The notes below the pieces were generated by a model. It did not search any database, was not told the origin of the DNA, and saw only the letters and a program-made list of their open reading frames with translations. This document shows positions 35,823 through 45,883 of a DNA stretch of 49,385 nucleotides, piece after piece; positions within the stretch are counted from its first letter, which is position 1; each line of letters opens with the position of its first letter. Source of the stretch: Planctomycetota bacterium (GTDB lineage: Bacteria > Planctomycetota > Planctomycetia > Pirellulales > Lacipirellulaceae); assembly GCA_024278955.1 (NCBI GenBank), contig JAJRSE010000019.1, forward strand, positions 1-49,385. The letters are read 5' to 3'. The translations under genes and the position numbers were made by a program.

Positions 35823-36614
35823 ATGAATGAGATTCGAGGAATAGGCGTGTTGACGCTAACGCTGGTTTGGCTAGCGGTTGGCGTGGGCTGCGCGGACTCT
35901 GATACGAAGCCAAGTAAGGTGGGGAGCCCGGAGACGCCGGAGGAAAACCTCGAAACCGTGCTGACAGACCAACCATTAGCGGACGAACCAAGGTCAACCA
36001 TAATCCCGCTCAATAAGATCTGGGGGCACATGATTCCCAAAACGCAAAGCATGCACCTTTTAGAGCAGGATATTTTCGAGCCGGTAGTGAGAAAAAACAT
36101 CGAACAAGAGAAGCCTTTGTTTCTCCAGATAGTCATGGCAATCAAGCGTCGGGTAGAAGAAAACCAACCAATCGGGTCTGGTTTTGTTGTCTCCGGGTCA
36201 GGGCGAGAAGCGTTGATAGCGGCTAAAGAAATAATGAAACAAGGTGAAATTCCGTCACAGACTTTTCCTGCAGGAACCGAAGTCTCATTTTTTTTCTACA
36301 CGTACGATTTGGGAACAGGCTTCCAATTGGAAGAAGTCCGACAGTCGAAAGAGTCTGTATCTATCCGGTATCATTTCCCCTGGCAAGATCCTTGGAGACC
36401 GATCGAACCATTGTCAACCTATTGTTTTGCTTTGATCCCGCTCGGAAAACCGACAGTAGGCAACATCGCAGTCAGAATGATTAAATTGCCGATAACAGAA
36501 AAACGCGGGGAGCCTTATCGACAAACGTACAAACAACTGGCCGAGAAGACCATCTGCAAATCATTTACGTTTGCTATGGATCCTGCGAAGCCTGGAACTG
36601 AAATCAACGAGTAG
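35823..36614 (+). CDS. Lipoprotein of unknown function, paralogue 2
   Basis: 263 residues with lipobox LAVGVGC. It repeats the layout of the previous gene: GFVVSGSGREALIAAKEIMK, PSQTFPAGTEVSFFFYTYDL, VSIRYHFPWQDPWRPIEPLS, ALIPLGKPTVGNIAVRMIKL. The two are diverged tandem duplicates. The domain (a strand-rich C-terminal half) is not one I recognise. GGAG lies near the ATG at 35823. It sits before the subtilase-like gene with a 22-bp gap. Confidence 0.75.
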   Translation: MNEIRGIGVLTLTLVWLAVGVGCADSDTKPSKVGSPETPEENLETVLTDQPLADEPRSTIIPLNKIWGHMIPKTQSMHLLEQDIFEPVVRKNIEQEKPLFLQIVMAIKRRVEENQPIGSGFVVSGSGREALIAAKEIMKQGEIPSQTFPAGTEVSFFFYTYDLGTGFQLEEVRQSKESVSIRYHFPWQDPWRPIEPLSTYCFALIPLGKPTVGNIAVRMIKLPITEKRGEPYRQTYKQLAEKTICKSFTFAMDPAKPGTEINE

Positions 36615-36636
36615 CGATTCTATTTGAAAGAAAAGA

Positions 36637-38496
36637 ATGATGAAAAACAAAACCACTTGTGTTTTATTTGGCTTGGCAATTTTCATGATCGGGCAGAAGG
36701 CCCATGCGAGTGCTGAGTCAACCGGCCCGAATGGAATTAATTCCTCAGGATTAGGGCTCACTGGCAATGGAGTAGGTATTGGCCAAATCGAAAATTTCCG
36801 GCCTGGGGACCCAGACCTAGATACGGATGCCGCCCGATTCAATTCATTTATCAATCCCAAGGAAGTCTATTTTGGGACATTGGACCTTCTCTCAGGTATA
36901 CAAGATTTCACTCCGACAGCGAACGCAGTTAGCAATACAGGACCTATTGGCCATGCGACTTTGGTTGCAGGCATAATCATTTCTACTGACACGACTCCAA
37001 TAGGTGCAGGCACTGACTCGACTGTAGGTGTGGCACCACAAGCAGATCTCTATTCCTCGGGCATTGCCCCAACCCCTTTGTCACAAGAGATGCTCTCACG
37101 GGCAGCACAACTCATCGCAAACAGAAACGGCGGAGACATTCCTGCGATCAATGTGAGCACCGGTTACAGCTTGGTAGGAAATGAAGAGCCTGATGGAAAT
37201 TCCCTCTTCAGTTCATTCATTGACTGGTCTGCAAGAAAGCATGATGTTCTCTATATTGCAGCTGGCCCTTATGTCACTTCCGCTCCTGCCACTGCTGCCC
37301 TTCGAATACCGGCAGATAATTTCAATGGCATCACCGTCGCATTCTCAAGGAAAAATGGAAATAAGTTTCGACAAGTCGATTCGAGAAACGTCGTCATACC
37401 CAGTACTGGTCGTACCTATATCGATTTAATTGCGCCAGGAGATGAGAATGTATTTTTCGCGATTGAAGGTAATGCAATAGGTTCTAGTTTCGGAACCAGC
37501 ATCGCTGCCCCGCACGTTACCGGCACCGTCGCCCTGCTCCAAGAACACGCAAACAACATGGGATGGGGAGCAAGCGCCCGTCGTCACGAAGTGATGAAAG
37601 CCGTGCTGATGAACTCGGCAGACAAGAAAGCGGGAATTTTGGGTTCGACTCGCACCGTGCTTGACTCGAACGGAAACGATTGGTTCGACGCCTCGAATCC
37701 GGCGGCAACCAACGCAGCGATTCCTCTCCACCCAGAGTTTGGCGCAGGCCATCTGAACGCCGAGCGTGCCCTGACACAGTTCAGCGCCGGCGAGTTCGAC
37801 GCCAATGGAGCCGACGTTCCGATCATCGGATGGGACTATGGTTTGTCAACCGGCGTAGCAGGCGAAAATCGTTATGCCCTCGACCAACCGCTCCTGGAAG
37901 ATAGCTATTTGTCGGTCACGCTTACTTGGGATAGGCTCGTCGCGTTTGACAATGACACGGGAATCACGGGCGCCTATGACATCGACGACACATTTGAAAC
38001 CTACGACGACCTGGAAGACGTGATGATCGACATGGATATTCTCCTAGTCCGAAGAGGAGATGATCTCCAACAAGATCCCATTGTTGCGGGTTCTTATGGC
38101 AACGTGACTTTCGATGGGGGCTATAATCTGGAGCACCTGTTTTTTCAAATCCCCTCGACCGAGCAGTACGATATCGTGATTGAAGTGGTAAACAATGGCG
38201 TTCCCATTAACTTTGCTCCTCAAGGATTCGGCATCGCTTGGTGGGGCGAGACCGATGCGATTACGCAGCTCAATGGCGATTTCGACAACGACACCGATGC
38301 CGATGGGGCCGACTTCCTGGCATGGCAACGCGACACCAATATCGGAAACCTATCGGATTGGGAAAACGATTTTGGCATGACCGGTGGGGCTTTGGCAGCA
38401 TCGAACGCCGTGCCCGAGCCAGCCACTGGGCTGCTCTTGATGATGGGGCTCGGTTTTGTAACACTATCCAGGCCGGGATGTCTTCCCCTAGAATAA
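36637..38496 (+). CDS. Subtilase-like secreted protein with EF-hand-like motif and PEP-CTERM tail
   Basis: 619 residues, exported. Subtilisin-type (S8) domain: His106 in GHATLVAGI and Ser288 in FGTSIAAPHVTGTVALL are in place. The usual first aspartate site (VIDTG) reads IGQIEN with Glu52, so catalysis may be altered or lost. A C-terminal beta-rich domain is followed by GDFDNDTDADGADFLAWQRD (calcium-binding dockerin/EF-hand type, common in planctomycetes) and the sorting tail VPEPATGLLLMMGLGFVTLS. Two adjacent ATGs (36637, 36640) are possible starts. Composition changes within the gene: before about 37480 it is AT-richer, like the lipoproteins, afterwards like the host genes. Confidence 0.85.
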   Translation: MMKNKTTCVLFGLAIFMIGQKAHASAESTGPNGINSSGLGLTGNGVGIGQIENFRPGDPDLDTDAARFNSFINPKEVYFGTLDLLSGIQDFTPTANAVSNTGPIGHATLVAGIIISTDTTPIGAGTDSTVGVAPQADLYSSGIAPTPLSQEMLSRAAQLIANRNGGDIPAINVSTGYSLVGNEEPDGNSLFSSFIDWSARKHDVLYIAAGPYVTSAPATAALRIPADNFNGITVAFSRKNGNKFRQVDSRNVVIPSTGRTYIDLIAPGDENVFFAIEGNAIGSSFGTSIAAPHVTGTVALLQEHANNMGWGASARRHEVMKAVLMNSADKKAGILGSTRTVLDSNGNDWFDASNPAATNAAIPLHPEFGAGHLNAERALTQFSAGEFDANGADVPIIGWDYGLSTGVAGENRYALDQPLLEDSYLSVTLTWDRLVAFDNDTGITGAYDIDDTFETYDDLEDVMIDMDILLVRRGDDLQQDPIVAGSYGNVTFDGGYNLEHLFFQIPSTEQYDIVIEVVNNGVPINFAPQGFGIAWWGETDAITQLNGDFDNDTDADGADFLAWQRDTNIGNLSDWENDFGMTGGALAASNAVPEPATGLLLMMGLGFVTLSRPGCLPLE

Positions 38497-38544
38497 AGCA
38501 AGATAAGAATCACCTCCCCCCGCGTGAAGGAATTGTCGGCACCT

Positions 38545-40395
38545 ATGGCCACCACGACACCCCCCAAGCCAGTCGCCAACCTGGATGAAGCAACGGTTCG
38601 TTTTTGCGGCGACTCGGGCGACGGCATGCAATTGGCTGGAACCCAGTTTACCAATACCTCAGCACTGCTAGGCAACGATGTTGCCACTTTCCCGGACTTT
38701 CCAGCCGAGATTCGTGCCCCACGCGGTACCAAAGCAGGCGTGAGCGGTTTTCAGATCCACTTTTCGAGCAACGAGATCTTTACGCCCGGCGATACGGTCG
38801 ACGCGCTCGTGGCAATGAACCCCGCAGCCTTGACCACCAATCTGGCCGATCTGCGGGATGGCGGCATTTTGCTCGTCAATCAAGACGCCTTTGAGAAAAA
38901 GGGCCTCGGGCAAGCCGGCTACGAAACCAACCCGATCGAAGACGGCAACCTCGATAAATACATGCTCCACAGCGTACCGATGACCAAACTGACGCGATTG
39001 GCCGTCGAAGACTGTGGACTGAGTCAGAAAGAAGCCGATCGATGTCGGAACTTCTTTGCCATGGGCCTCGTGTTTTGGCTCTACGATCGCTCGCTCGAAC
39101 CGACGCTCCGGTTTATCGATACCAAATTCGGAAAACGCCCCGAAGTTGCCCAGGCCAATACGTCGGCACTCAAGGCCGGCTATCACTACGGCGAAACGGT
39201 CGAGGCGATCAGCACCCAGTACCATGTTGCCCCAGCCAAACTGCCACCGGGGACCTACCGAAACATCGTCGGAAACCAGGCCATTGCCTGGGGGCTCTTG
39301 GCTGCGGCCAAGCTGTCTGACAAGCAGCTGTTCATGGGCGCCTACCCCATCACCCCTGCGACCGCCATTCTGGAAGAGTTAAACAAGCACAAGAACTTCA
39401 ATGTGCTCACCTTCCAAGCTGAAGACGAAATCGCTGCCATGACCTCGACCATCGGCGCTGCGTTTGCCGGCTCGATGAGCGTCACCGCAAGTAGCGGCCC
39501 GGGGATTGCCCTCAAAGGCGAAGGCCTTGGACTGGCGGTGATTACCGAACTTCCGATGGTCGTGATCAACGTCCAACGTGGCGGGCCCTCGACCGGCTTG
39601 CCGACCAAGACCGAACAGTCGGACCTGGCCCAAGCCCTCTTTGGCCGGAACGGCGAATGTCCCATGCCCGTGATCGCGGCCCAGAGCCCAGGCGACTGTT
39701 TCGATATTGCAATCGAAGCGTGGCGGATGGCTGTCGAATACATGACCCCTGTCTTCGTGCTTACCGACGGCTACATTGCCAATGGCTCAGAGCCCTGGAA
39801 GGTCCCTGTCGTTAGTGAGCTTCCGAAGATCGTGATCGACCACCCGGGGCCTTTGGCCGATGGCGAGACCTTTTCGCCTTACGAGCGAGACGAGAAGCTT
39901 TCGCGACCCTGGGCCATCCCGGGAACCCCTGGCTTAGAGCACCGGCTCGGCGGGCTAGAAAAAGAAGATATCAGCGGGAACGTATGCTACGATCCCAACA
40001 ATCACGAGCACATGTGCAACCTGCGAGCTGAAAAGGTTGCCAAAATTGCCGATAGCATTCCCCTCCAGCAGCTCGACGGTCCAGAGAGCGGCGACTTGTT
40101 AGTCCTCAGTTGGGGCGGCACCTACGGCGCATGTGCCACGGCCGTCCACACGGCCCAAGCGGAAGGGAAAAAAGTAAGCCACTGTCAACTACGGTATCTG
40201 AATCCTTTCCCCAAGAATTTCGCTGAAATCCTGACCAAGTTCGATAAAGTTCTGATCCCTGAACTCAACCTAGGCCAACTTGCCTCGGTGATTCGATCGA
40301 CTTTTTTGATCGACACAATCGACCTCAATAAAATGCAAGGCAAGCCGTTTAGCGTTGCCGAAATAGTTTCCAAAATCAATTCGATTGTTGCATAG
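38545..40395 (+). CDS. korA: 2-oxoacid:ferredoxin oxidoreductase, alpha (gamma-alpha fused) subunit
   Basis: 616 residues from ATG 38545; an upstream GTG at 38524 is possible. N-terminal gamma-type domain ([40 protein letters not shown]), then the alpha domain ([79 protein letters not shown]) and the C-terminal domain. With the next gene it forms the thiamine-diphosphate enzyme that oxidatively decarboxylates 2-oxoglutarate (or another 2-oxoacid), passing electrons to ferredoxin. The fused layout matches KorA of aerobic bacteria. Substrate not provable here. Confidence 0.93.
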   Translation: MATTTPPKPVANLDEATVRFCGDSGDGMQLAGTQFTNTSALLGNDVATFPDFPAEIRAPRGTKAGVSGFQIHFSSNEIFTPGDTVDALVAMNPAALTTNLADLRDGGILLVNQDAFEKKGLGQAGYETNPIEDGNLDKYMLHSVPMTKLTRLAVEDCGLSQKEADRCRNFFAMGLVFWLYDRSLEPTLRFIDTKFGKRPEVAQANTSALKAGYHYGETVEAISTQYHVAPAKLPPGTYRNIVGNQAIAWGLLAAAKLSDKQLFMGAYPITPATAILEELNKHKNFNVLTFQAEDEIAAMTSTIGAAFAGSMSVTASSGPGIALKGEGLGLAVITELPMVVINVQRGGPSTGLPTKTEQSDLAQALFGRNGECPMPVIAAQSPGDCFDIAIEAWRMAVEYMTPVFVLTDGYIANGSEPWKVPVVSELPKIVIDHPGPLADGETFSPYERDEKLSRPWAIPGTPGLEHRLGGLEKEDISGNVCYDPNNHEHMCNLRAEKVAKIADSIPLQQLDGPESGDLLVLSWGGTYGACATAVHTAQAEGKKVSHCQLRYLNPFPKNFAEILTKFDKVLIPELNLGQLASVIRSTFLIDTIDLNKMQGKPFSVAEIVSKINSIVA

Positions 40396-40411
40396 AAAGC
40401 AACCCACTGAG

Positions 40412-41437
40412 ATGAGCATCGAAACCCCACTACCTGTACTAAAGCCTGCCGATTTTGCCAGCGACCAAGACGTCCGCTGGTGCCCCGGCTGCGGCGACTA
40501 CTCTATTCTCGCGCAGATGAAAAAAATGCTGCCCACGTTGGGTTTGCCGCGTGAGAACATCGTGTTCATCTCGGGAATCGGTTGTTCAAGCCGATTTCCG
40601 TACTACATGGACACCTACGGCATGCACTCGATCCATGGTCGAGCCCCGGCGGTCGCAACCGGCCTAAAAACTTGCCGGCCTGATCTCCAGGTTTGGGTCA
40701 TCACCGGCGACGGCGATGGTCTATCCATTGGTGGCAATCACTTGATGCACTGCATCCGTCGCAACATGGATTTGAACATCGTGCTGTTCAACAACCGCAT
40801 CTATGGGCTCACCAAGGGCCAATACTCGCCGACGTCGCCGCTTGGCAAAAAAACCAAAAGCTCGCCGATGGGCTCAATCGACAATCCGCTTCACCCGCTG
40901 TCGCTCGCCATCGGGTGCGAAGCTACCTTTGTCGCACGAAGCATCGACACCAACATCAAGCACCTGAGCGCAACACTCAAGCGAGCCGCCGACCACCAAG
41001 GTACTGCCTTTGTCGAGGTCTACCAGAATTGCAACGTCTTTAACGATGGTGCCTGGGAGTATGCAAAAGATCGCAAATCGAAAGCCGAAACGACCCTCGA
41101 ACTAGAGCACGGCAAACCTCTGATTTTCGGTAAAGATCGCGACAAAGGCATTCGGCTCAATGGGCTCGAACCCGAAGTCGTCGAACTCGGCAAAGGTATC
41201 ACCGAAGACGATTTACTCTTCCACGACGAACGAAGCCCCGAACCAAGCTTGGCTTACTTGCTGAGCCGCATGCGTTACGAAGATGGATTCCCAGAACCGA
41301 TCGGCGTGTTTCGTTCGGTCGACGCGCCCCGTTACGACGTTCAGATCAACGAGCAAGTCGAACAATCGATTAAAGAAAAAGGGCGAGGCGACTTGGAAGC
41401 CTTATTCAACTCAGGCGATACTTGGAAAGTCACATGA
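40412..41437 (+). CDS. korB: 2-oxoacid:ferredoxin oxidoreductase, beta subunit
   Basis: 341 residues from ATG 40412. Carries the Fe-S and TPP site: VRWCPGCGDYSILAQMKKML, ISGIGCSSRFPYYM, GRAPAVATGLK, and ITGDGDGLSIGGNHLMHCIR with NNRIYGLTKGQYSPTSP, the TPP/Mg loop of KorB-type enzymes. It is 16 bp after korA. Its stop overlaps the start of the second CBS gene as ATGA (41434-41437), so the three are made together. Confidence 0.94.
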   Translation: MSIETPLPVLKPADFASDQDVRWCPGCGDYSILAQMKKMLPTLGLPRENIVFISGIGCSSRFPYYMDTYGMHSIHGRAPAVATGLKTCRPDLQVWVITGDGDGLSIGGNHLMHCIRRNMDLNIVLFNNRIYGLTKGQYSPTSPLGKKTKSSPMGSIDNPLHPLSLAIGCEATFVARSIDTNIKHLSATLKRAADHQGTAFVEVYQNCNVFNDGAWEYAKDRKSKAETTLELEHGKPLIFGKDRDKGIRLNGLEPEVVELGKGITEDDLLFHDERSPEPSLAYLLSRMRYEDGFPEPIGVFRSVDAPRYDVQINEQVEQSIKEKGRGDLEALFNSGDTWKVT

Positions 41438-41958
41438 TAGCTTGCCCATTTTGCGGATCGAAAAACACCGAAGGCTCAGACCTTTGCGACGACTGTCAGC
41501 ATTCGCTTACCGATCTTAGCATCCCAAAACCGGGAACCCTGGTTGAACGCGGACTTCTCAAAGATCGCATACGAGCGCTCAACCCGAAGGCTCCGTACAC
41601 CGTCTCGCCCGAAACGCCTGTCGGCCAAGTGCTCAAAAGCATGATCGACGAGTCGATTGGTTGCGTCATGATTGTCGACGGAGATCAGCTCATGGGAATC
41701 TTTAGCGAACGAGATGCGCTCAACCGACTCAATGCCGAGGTCGCTCAGTTTGTTGATCGACCCATTAGTTCGGTCATGACATCTGCCCCGATCACCCTCG
41801 AAGCAAAAGATCGCATCGCATTTGCTTTACACAAAATGCACGTAGGCGGGTATCGCCATCTGCCGATCATGACCGAGGGAAAACTGGTTGGGGTGATCTC
41901 AATCCGAGATATTCTCAGCTACCTTTCCGAACGAATTGGTGCGGCTTCGGAGGAGTAG
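41434..41958 (+). CDS. Zinc-ribbon CBS-pair protein
   Basis: 174 residues. N-terminal zinc ribbon CPFCGSKN with CDDCQ (four cysteines), then a CBS pair: VGQVLKSMIDESIGCVMIVD with GIFSERDALNRL, and APITLEAKDRIAFALHKMHV with GYRHLPIM and GVISIRDILSYL. Its start is fused by 4 nt to the korB stop. A rubredoxin-like or zinc ribbon plus an adenine-nucleotide sensor, co-translated with a ferredoxin-dependent oxidoreductase, suggests a dedicated regulator of that enzyme. This is inference. Confidence 0.9.
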   Translation: MIACPFCGSKNTEGSDLCDDCQHSLTDLSIPKPGTLVERGLLKDRIRALNPKAPYTVSPETPVGQVLKSMIDESIGCVMIVDGDQLMGIFSERDALNRLNAEVAQFVDRPISSVMTSAPITLEAKDRIAFALHKMHVGGYRHLPIMTEGKLVGVISIRDILSYLSERIGAASEE

Positions 41959-42114
41959 ACACAGAGAGTAGCCGCCGAAAGCGGCCCCGGGACTCGACGC
42001 CAGGACTCTGGCAAGCAAAGCAAAGCACTTTTTCAGACCAAAAACAGCGTAGATTCTGGTAGATTGCATCGATCGAAGTTCTGTTCTTCTTCACGAGCAG
42101 TCAGGCGGAGTCGA

Positions 42115-45100
42115 ATGTCTTCCACTGTTTCCCGCGAAACCGTACGGCAGGTTGAAGAGGGAGTCGCTCGACTGCTCGACGACTTCACCCTCGATGCGAC
42201 CTCTCCGCTCGAAGTGGAGATCCAGCAAGCCGTCTATCTTGCCCGCAAACTACAGCTTCGCGCGGCCGCCCTCCAGACGCCTGCCGAACGCCGCCAGCAG
42301 CAAGAACTCGATCAGATGATCCAGTCGCCTGCCGACAAGGCGACCCTCATGCAGCTCACCGACCAGGCCTTTCGCTCTCGATTGCCCCATCGGGCAGCCG
42401 ATCAGATGATCCATATTCTTGACGTTCAGGGTGTCCCCCGATTTTTCAGCGCCCTCGACCGCACCTTGCTGCGAGGCTTTCAGTCGTTTGGGGCGTATCT
42501 CCCAGGCGTGGCGATGCCCTTGGTCAAAGAAAAGATGAAGCACGAAACGGCCAACGTGGTCTTGCCGGCAGAGGAAGAGTTGCTTCGTGGCCACCTACAC
42601 CTGCGCCGTGAAGAGGGCGTACGGATGAACGTCAACTACCTTGGCGAGTCGCTGTTAGGCGAGCGCGAGGCCGAACGCCGCCTCAAGAGATACTTGCAAT
42701 CGTTACAGCGACCAGAGATCGAAGTCATCTCGGTCAAAATTTCTACCCTCTACTCACAAATCTCTCCCCTTGCTCGCGAACATACAATCGAAGTGCTCTG
42801 CGATCGAATGGAATTGCTCTACCGAGCAGCAGCCAAAAGTCGATTCACGCGGCATGACGAGACCGAAGTGCCGAAGTTTGTTTATCTCGACATGGAGGAA
42901 TACCGCGACAAACAAATCACGGCCAGCGTCTTCATGCGTACTCTCGACCGACCGGGCCTTGAGCAAGTGAGAGCAGGCATTGCGTTGCAGGCGTATATTC
43001 CCGACTCTTTTGAAACCCAGCAACGCATCACCGCCTGGGCTCGCAAGCGAGTTGCAGCCGGCGGGGCTCCCGTCACGATGCGAATTGTCAAAGGGGCCAA
43101 CATGGAAATGGAACTGGTCGAAGCCCGCTCCTTCGGCTGGCCAACGGCTACGTTCACCGAAAAAGTCGATACCGATGCCAACTACAAACGTATGTTGCGA
43201 TACGGAATCGAGCCTGACAATCTGGAAGCAGTGGCTCTAGGCGTCGCTTCGCACAATCTCTTTACGCTTGCCTACGGGTTGGTGCTCGCGGTAAGGGCCC
43301 ACGCGCTCGATCGTGTGCAGTTTGAAATGCTCGAAGGCATGGCCAGCCATCAGCGCCGAGCACTCTTTGAACTTTCTCAGAACATGCTGCTCTACGCTCC
43401 CGCTTGCCGACAAGAAGAATTTATCAATGCAATTGGCTATTTGGTGCGTAGGCTCGACGAAAACACCGGCCCCGAAAACTTCTTGCGCCACGCATTTAGT
43501 TTGCAAGTGGGGAACGACGATTGGCAACGTCTCGAAAATGCGTTTCTCAAATCGTTTCAACGTATGGAGAGCGTCCCTGCAAGTCCTCGAAGGACCCAAG
43601 ATCGACGGCAGATTTCAGAAGTGTTTTCCAAATCGCAATTCCAAACTCCGCAATCCGAATTCGCCAATCACCCCGACACCGATTGGTCGCTACCTCAGAA
43701 CAGCACCTGGGCTCTCGAAATCCTCGCGCGTTGGCAAACTCGCTGCGACCATTCTGCTGCCGAAGTGCCACTCGTCGTTGCGGGCCAGGAAATCGTAGAG
43801 GGACGACCGCTGAAAACCTCGGGCGACCCGTCGCGGCCCGGTACAGTCGTTGCCCGCTATGTCCAAGCTGCTTCAGAAGACGTGGGACGCGCAGTTGACT
43901 GCGCAGCGACCGACCCCGACGGTTGGCGCGGCCTCGCTGCCAGCGACCGAGGCAAAATTCTGTTCCAGGTTGCCGACCAGCTGAGTTCTTCTCGCGGAGA
44001 CTTGATGGGAGCCATGCTAGCCGAAGGTGGGAAGATCCTCGCAGAGTCGGACCCTGAGGTCTCCGAAGCCATCGACTTCTGCCGCTTCTACGCTCAGTCG
44101 GCCCAAGCATTCCATGATTTACCCGGGACAAAATCCAAAGGGCGGGGAGTTGTTGCGGTGGTCTCGCCTTGGAATTTTCCGCTGGCGATTCCTTGTGGTG
44201 GTATCGCAGCGGCCCTGGCAGCGGGAAACACCGTCCTTTTCAAGCCCGCTTCCGACACGGTGCTCGTTGCCTACCAGCTGTGTCAATGCTTTTGGAAAAG
44301 CGGCGTCCCCAAAACGGCTCTCCAGTTCATGCCTTGTAACGGTCGCACCGTAGGGCAACAACTCGTAACCCACGAGCTGGTCGACACGGTAATTCTCACC
44401 GGCGGCACCGAAACGGCCCTGCAAATGTTGGCGGCGAAGCCAACGATGAATCTCCTTGCCGAAACAGGTGGCAAGAACGCGACTCTCGTGACGGCACTCG
44501 CTGATCGCGATCTGGCAATCAAACACCTACTCCACTCCGCATTCAGCCACGCGGGGCAAAAGTGCTCAGCCACCTCGCTACTTGTTTTGGAAGAAGAAGT
44601 TTATCACGATGCTGGTTTTCGAGATCGACTATGCGACGCTGTTGAAAGCCTGCGCGTAGGCTCTGCTTGGCAGTTGCACTCTAAAATCGGCCCGCTGATT
44701 CGCCCGCCAAGCGGAAATCTCGAAAAAGCGCTCAAAGAGCTAGAGCCTAGCGAATCTTGGGCGGTCATGCCGCATCTGCATGTCGACGGCAACCCTCATC
44801 TTGTGAGCCCCGGCGTCAAATGGGGAGTCCGCCCGAACAGCATCACCCATGGCACCGAATTTTTTGGCCCCCTACTAGGCGTCCTGCCCGCCCGCAACTT
44901 GCATGAAGCGATCGACCTAATAAACGCGACCGGTTATGGCCTGACCTCGGGGCTCGAAAGCCTCGATCCGCGCGAACACCAACTTTGGCAAGAAGGAATC
45001 CGCGCCGGCAATCTGTACATCAACCGCCCAACCACCGGGGCCATTGTCCTGCGTCAGCCCTTTGGCGGTGTAGGCAAAAGCGCCGTTGGCCCCGGCATCA

Positions 45101-45840
45101 AAGCCGGCGGCCCCAACTACGTTGCCCCGCTGATGCAGTTCTGCGATAGCCGCGATCTCACCAAGATCGAGAGCCACACCAATCGAAAAGAAAACGACCT
45201 CGGCGACACAGGTCTCGACGACTTCTGCTACCAGCTTCAAGCTGCGAGCGAACGCCATCGACTCGACCCTACGGAAGTCGATCGCATTATCACGGCGGCT
45301 CAAAGCTACGAACATTGGATGACCGTCGAGTTTGCCCCCTCGCACGACCATTTCAAGCTCCCCGGCGAAGACAATTTTCGCCGCTATCTGCCAATCGCAA
45401 CCGTCCGAGTTCGCGTCGACGCTGCCGATACGCTCTTCGATCTTTTCGCCCGCGCACTAGCATCTCGAACTGCCGGCTGTCGAACCGTGATCAGCTTGCC
45501 TCTCGATTTTCCGCCTTCCAAAGTCGAACTGCTCGACCACCTTACCCGTGATTGGGCAGGAGCGATCGAATTCTTAGAAGAAACCGACGCCGAGCTGATC
45601 GAGGCTCTACGCACCGGTCAACTCGCCAGCTTACGATACGCGCACCCCACACGAGTGCCACCTCAAGTGAGAGCCGCAGCAGCAGCCGTGGGAAAATACC
45701 TAGCCGACACGCCGGTCGTCGCCCAAGGCCGCGTCGAACTGCTTTGGTACTTTCAGGAACAGAGCCTTTCGCACGTGTACCACCGTTATGGCAACTTGGG
45801 ATTGCGTTCTCATGGAGAGAACCCGCCCAATGGAAGCTAA
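42115..45840 (+). CDS. putA: Bifunctional proline dehydrogenase / L-glutamate gamma-semialdehyde dehydrogenase
   Basis: Oxidises proline to glutamate in two steps on one chain of 1241 residues. GGAG is 4 nt before the ATG at 42115. N-terminal helices, then the FAD beta/alpha barrel (VKISTLYSQISPL, YLDMEEYRDKQITASVFM, RIVKGANMEMELVEARSFGW, LEGMASHQRRALFE). A linker near residues 498-525 (SKSQFQTPQSEFANH) looks like a translated repeat. The aldehyde dehydrogenase domain has VVAVVSPWNFPLAIPCGGIA, FKPASDTVL, catalytic Glu in LAETGGKNATLV, Cys in HAGQKCSATSLLVLEEEVY and the GPLLGVLP motif. The last 240 residues form the accessory C-terminal domain of long PutA proteins. No DNA-binding helix at the N-terminus, so it should not be a repressor. 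Confidence 0.94.
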   Translation: MSSTVSRETVRQVEEGVARLLDDFTLDATSPLEVEIQQAVYLARKLQLRAAALQTPAERRQQQELDQMIQSPADKATLMQLTDQAFRSRLPHRAADQMIHILDVQGVPRFFSALDRTLLRGFQSFGAYLPGVAMPLVKEKMKHETANVVLPAEEELLRGHLHLRREEGVRMNVNYLGESLLGEREAERRLKRYLQSLQRPEIEVISVKISTLYSQISPLAREHTIEVLCDRMELLYRAAAKSRFTRHDETEVPKFVYLDMEEYRDKQITASVFMRTLDRPGLEQVRAGIALQAYIPDSFETQQRITAWARKRVAAGGAPVTMRIVKGANMEMELVEARSFGWPTATFTEKVDTDANYKRMLRYGIEPDNLEAVALGVASHNLFTLAYGLVLAVRAHALDRVQFEMLEGMASHQRRALFELSQNMLLYAPACRQEEFINAIGYLVRRLDENTGPENFLRHAFSLQVGNDDWQRLENAFLKSFQRMESVPASPRRTQDRRQISEVFSKSQFQTPQSEFANHPDTDWSLPQNSTWALEILARWQTRCDHSAAEVPLVVAGQEIVEGRPLKTSGDPSRPGTVVARYVQAASEDVGRAVDCAATDPDGWRGLAASDRGKILFQVADQLSSSRGDLMGAMLAEGGKILAESDPEVSEAIDFCRFYAQSAQAFHDLPGTKSKGRGVVAVVSPWNFPLAIPCGGIAAALAAGNTVLFKPASDTVLVAYQLCQCFWKSGVPKTALQFMPCNGRTVGQQLVTHELVDTVILTGGTETALQMLAAKPTMNLLAETGGKNATLVTALADRDLAIKHLLHSAFSHAGQKCSATSLLVLEEEVYHDAGFRDRLCDAVESLRVGSAWQLHSKIGPLIRPPSGNLEKALKELEPSESWAVMPHLHVDGNPHLVSPGVKWGVRPNSITHGTEFFGPLLGVLPARNLHEAIDLINATGYGLTSGLESLDPREHQLWQEGIRAGNLYINRPTTGAIVLRQPFGGVGKSAVGPGIKAGGPNYVAPLMQFCDSRDLTKIESHTNRKENDLGDTGLDDFCYQLQAASERHRLDPTEVDRIITAAQSYEHWMTVEFAPSHDHFKLPGEDNFRRYLPIATVRVRVDAADTLFDLFARALASRTAGCRTVISLPLDFPPSKVELLDHLTRDWAGAIEFLEETDAELIEALRTGQLASLRYAHPTRVPPQVRAAAAAVGKYLADTPVVAQGRVELLWYFQEQSLSHVYHRYGNLGLRSHGENPPNGS

Positions 45841-45883
45841 AGCCAGAAATATCTCCCCTCCCTGGAATAATCATTCGCAGGTA

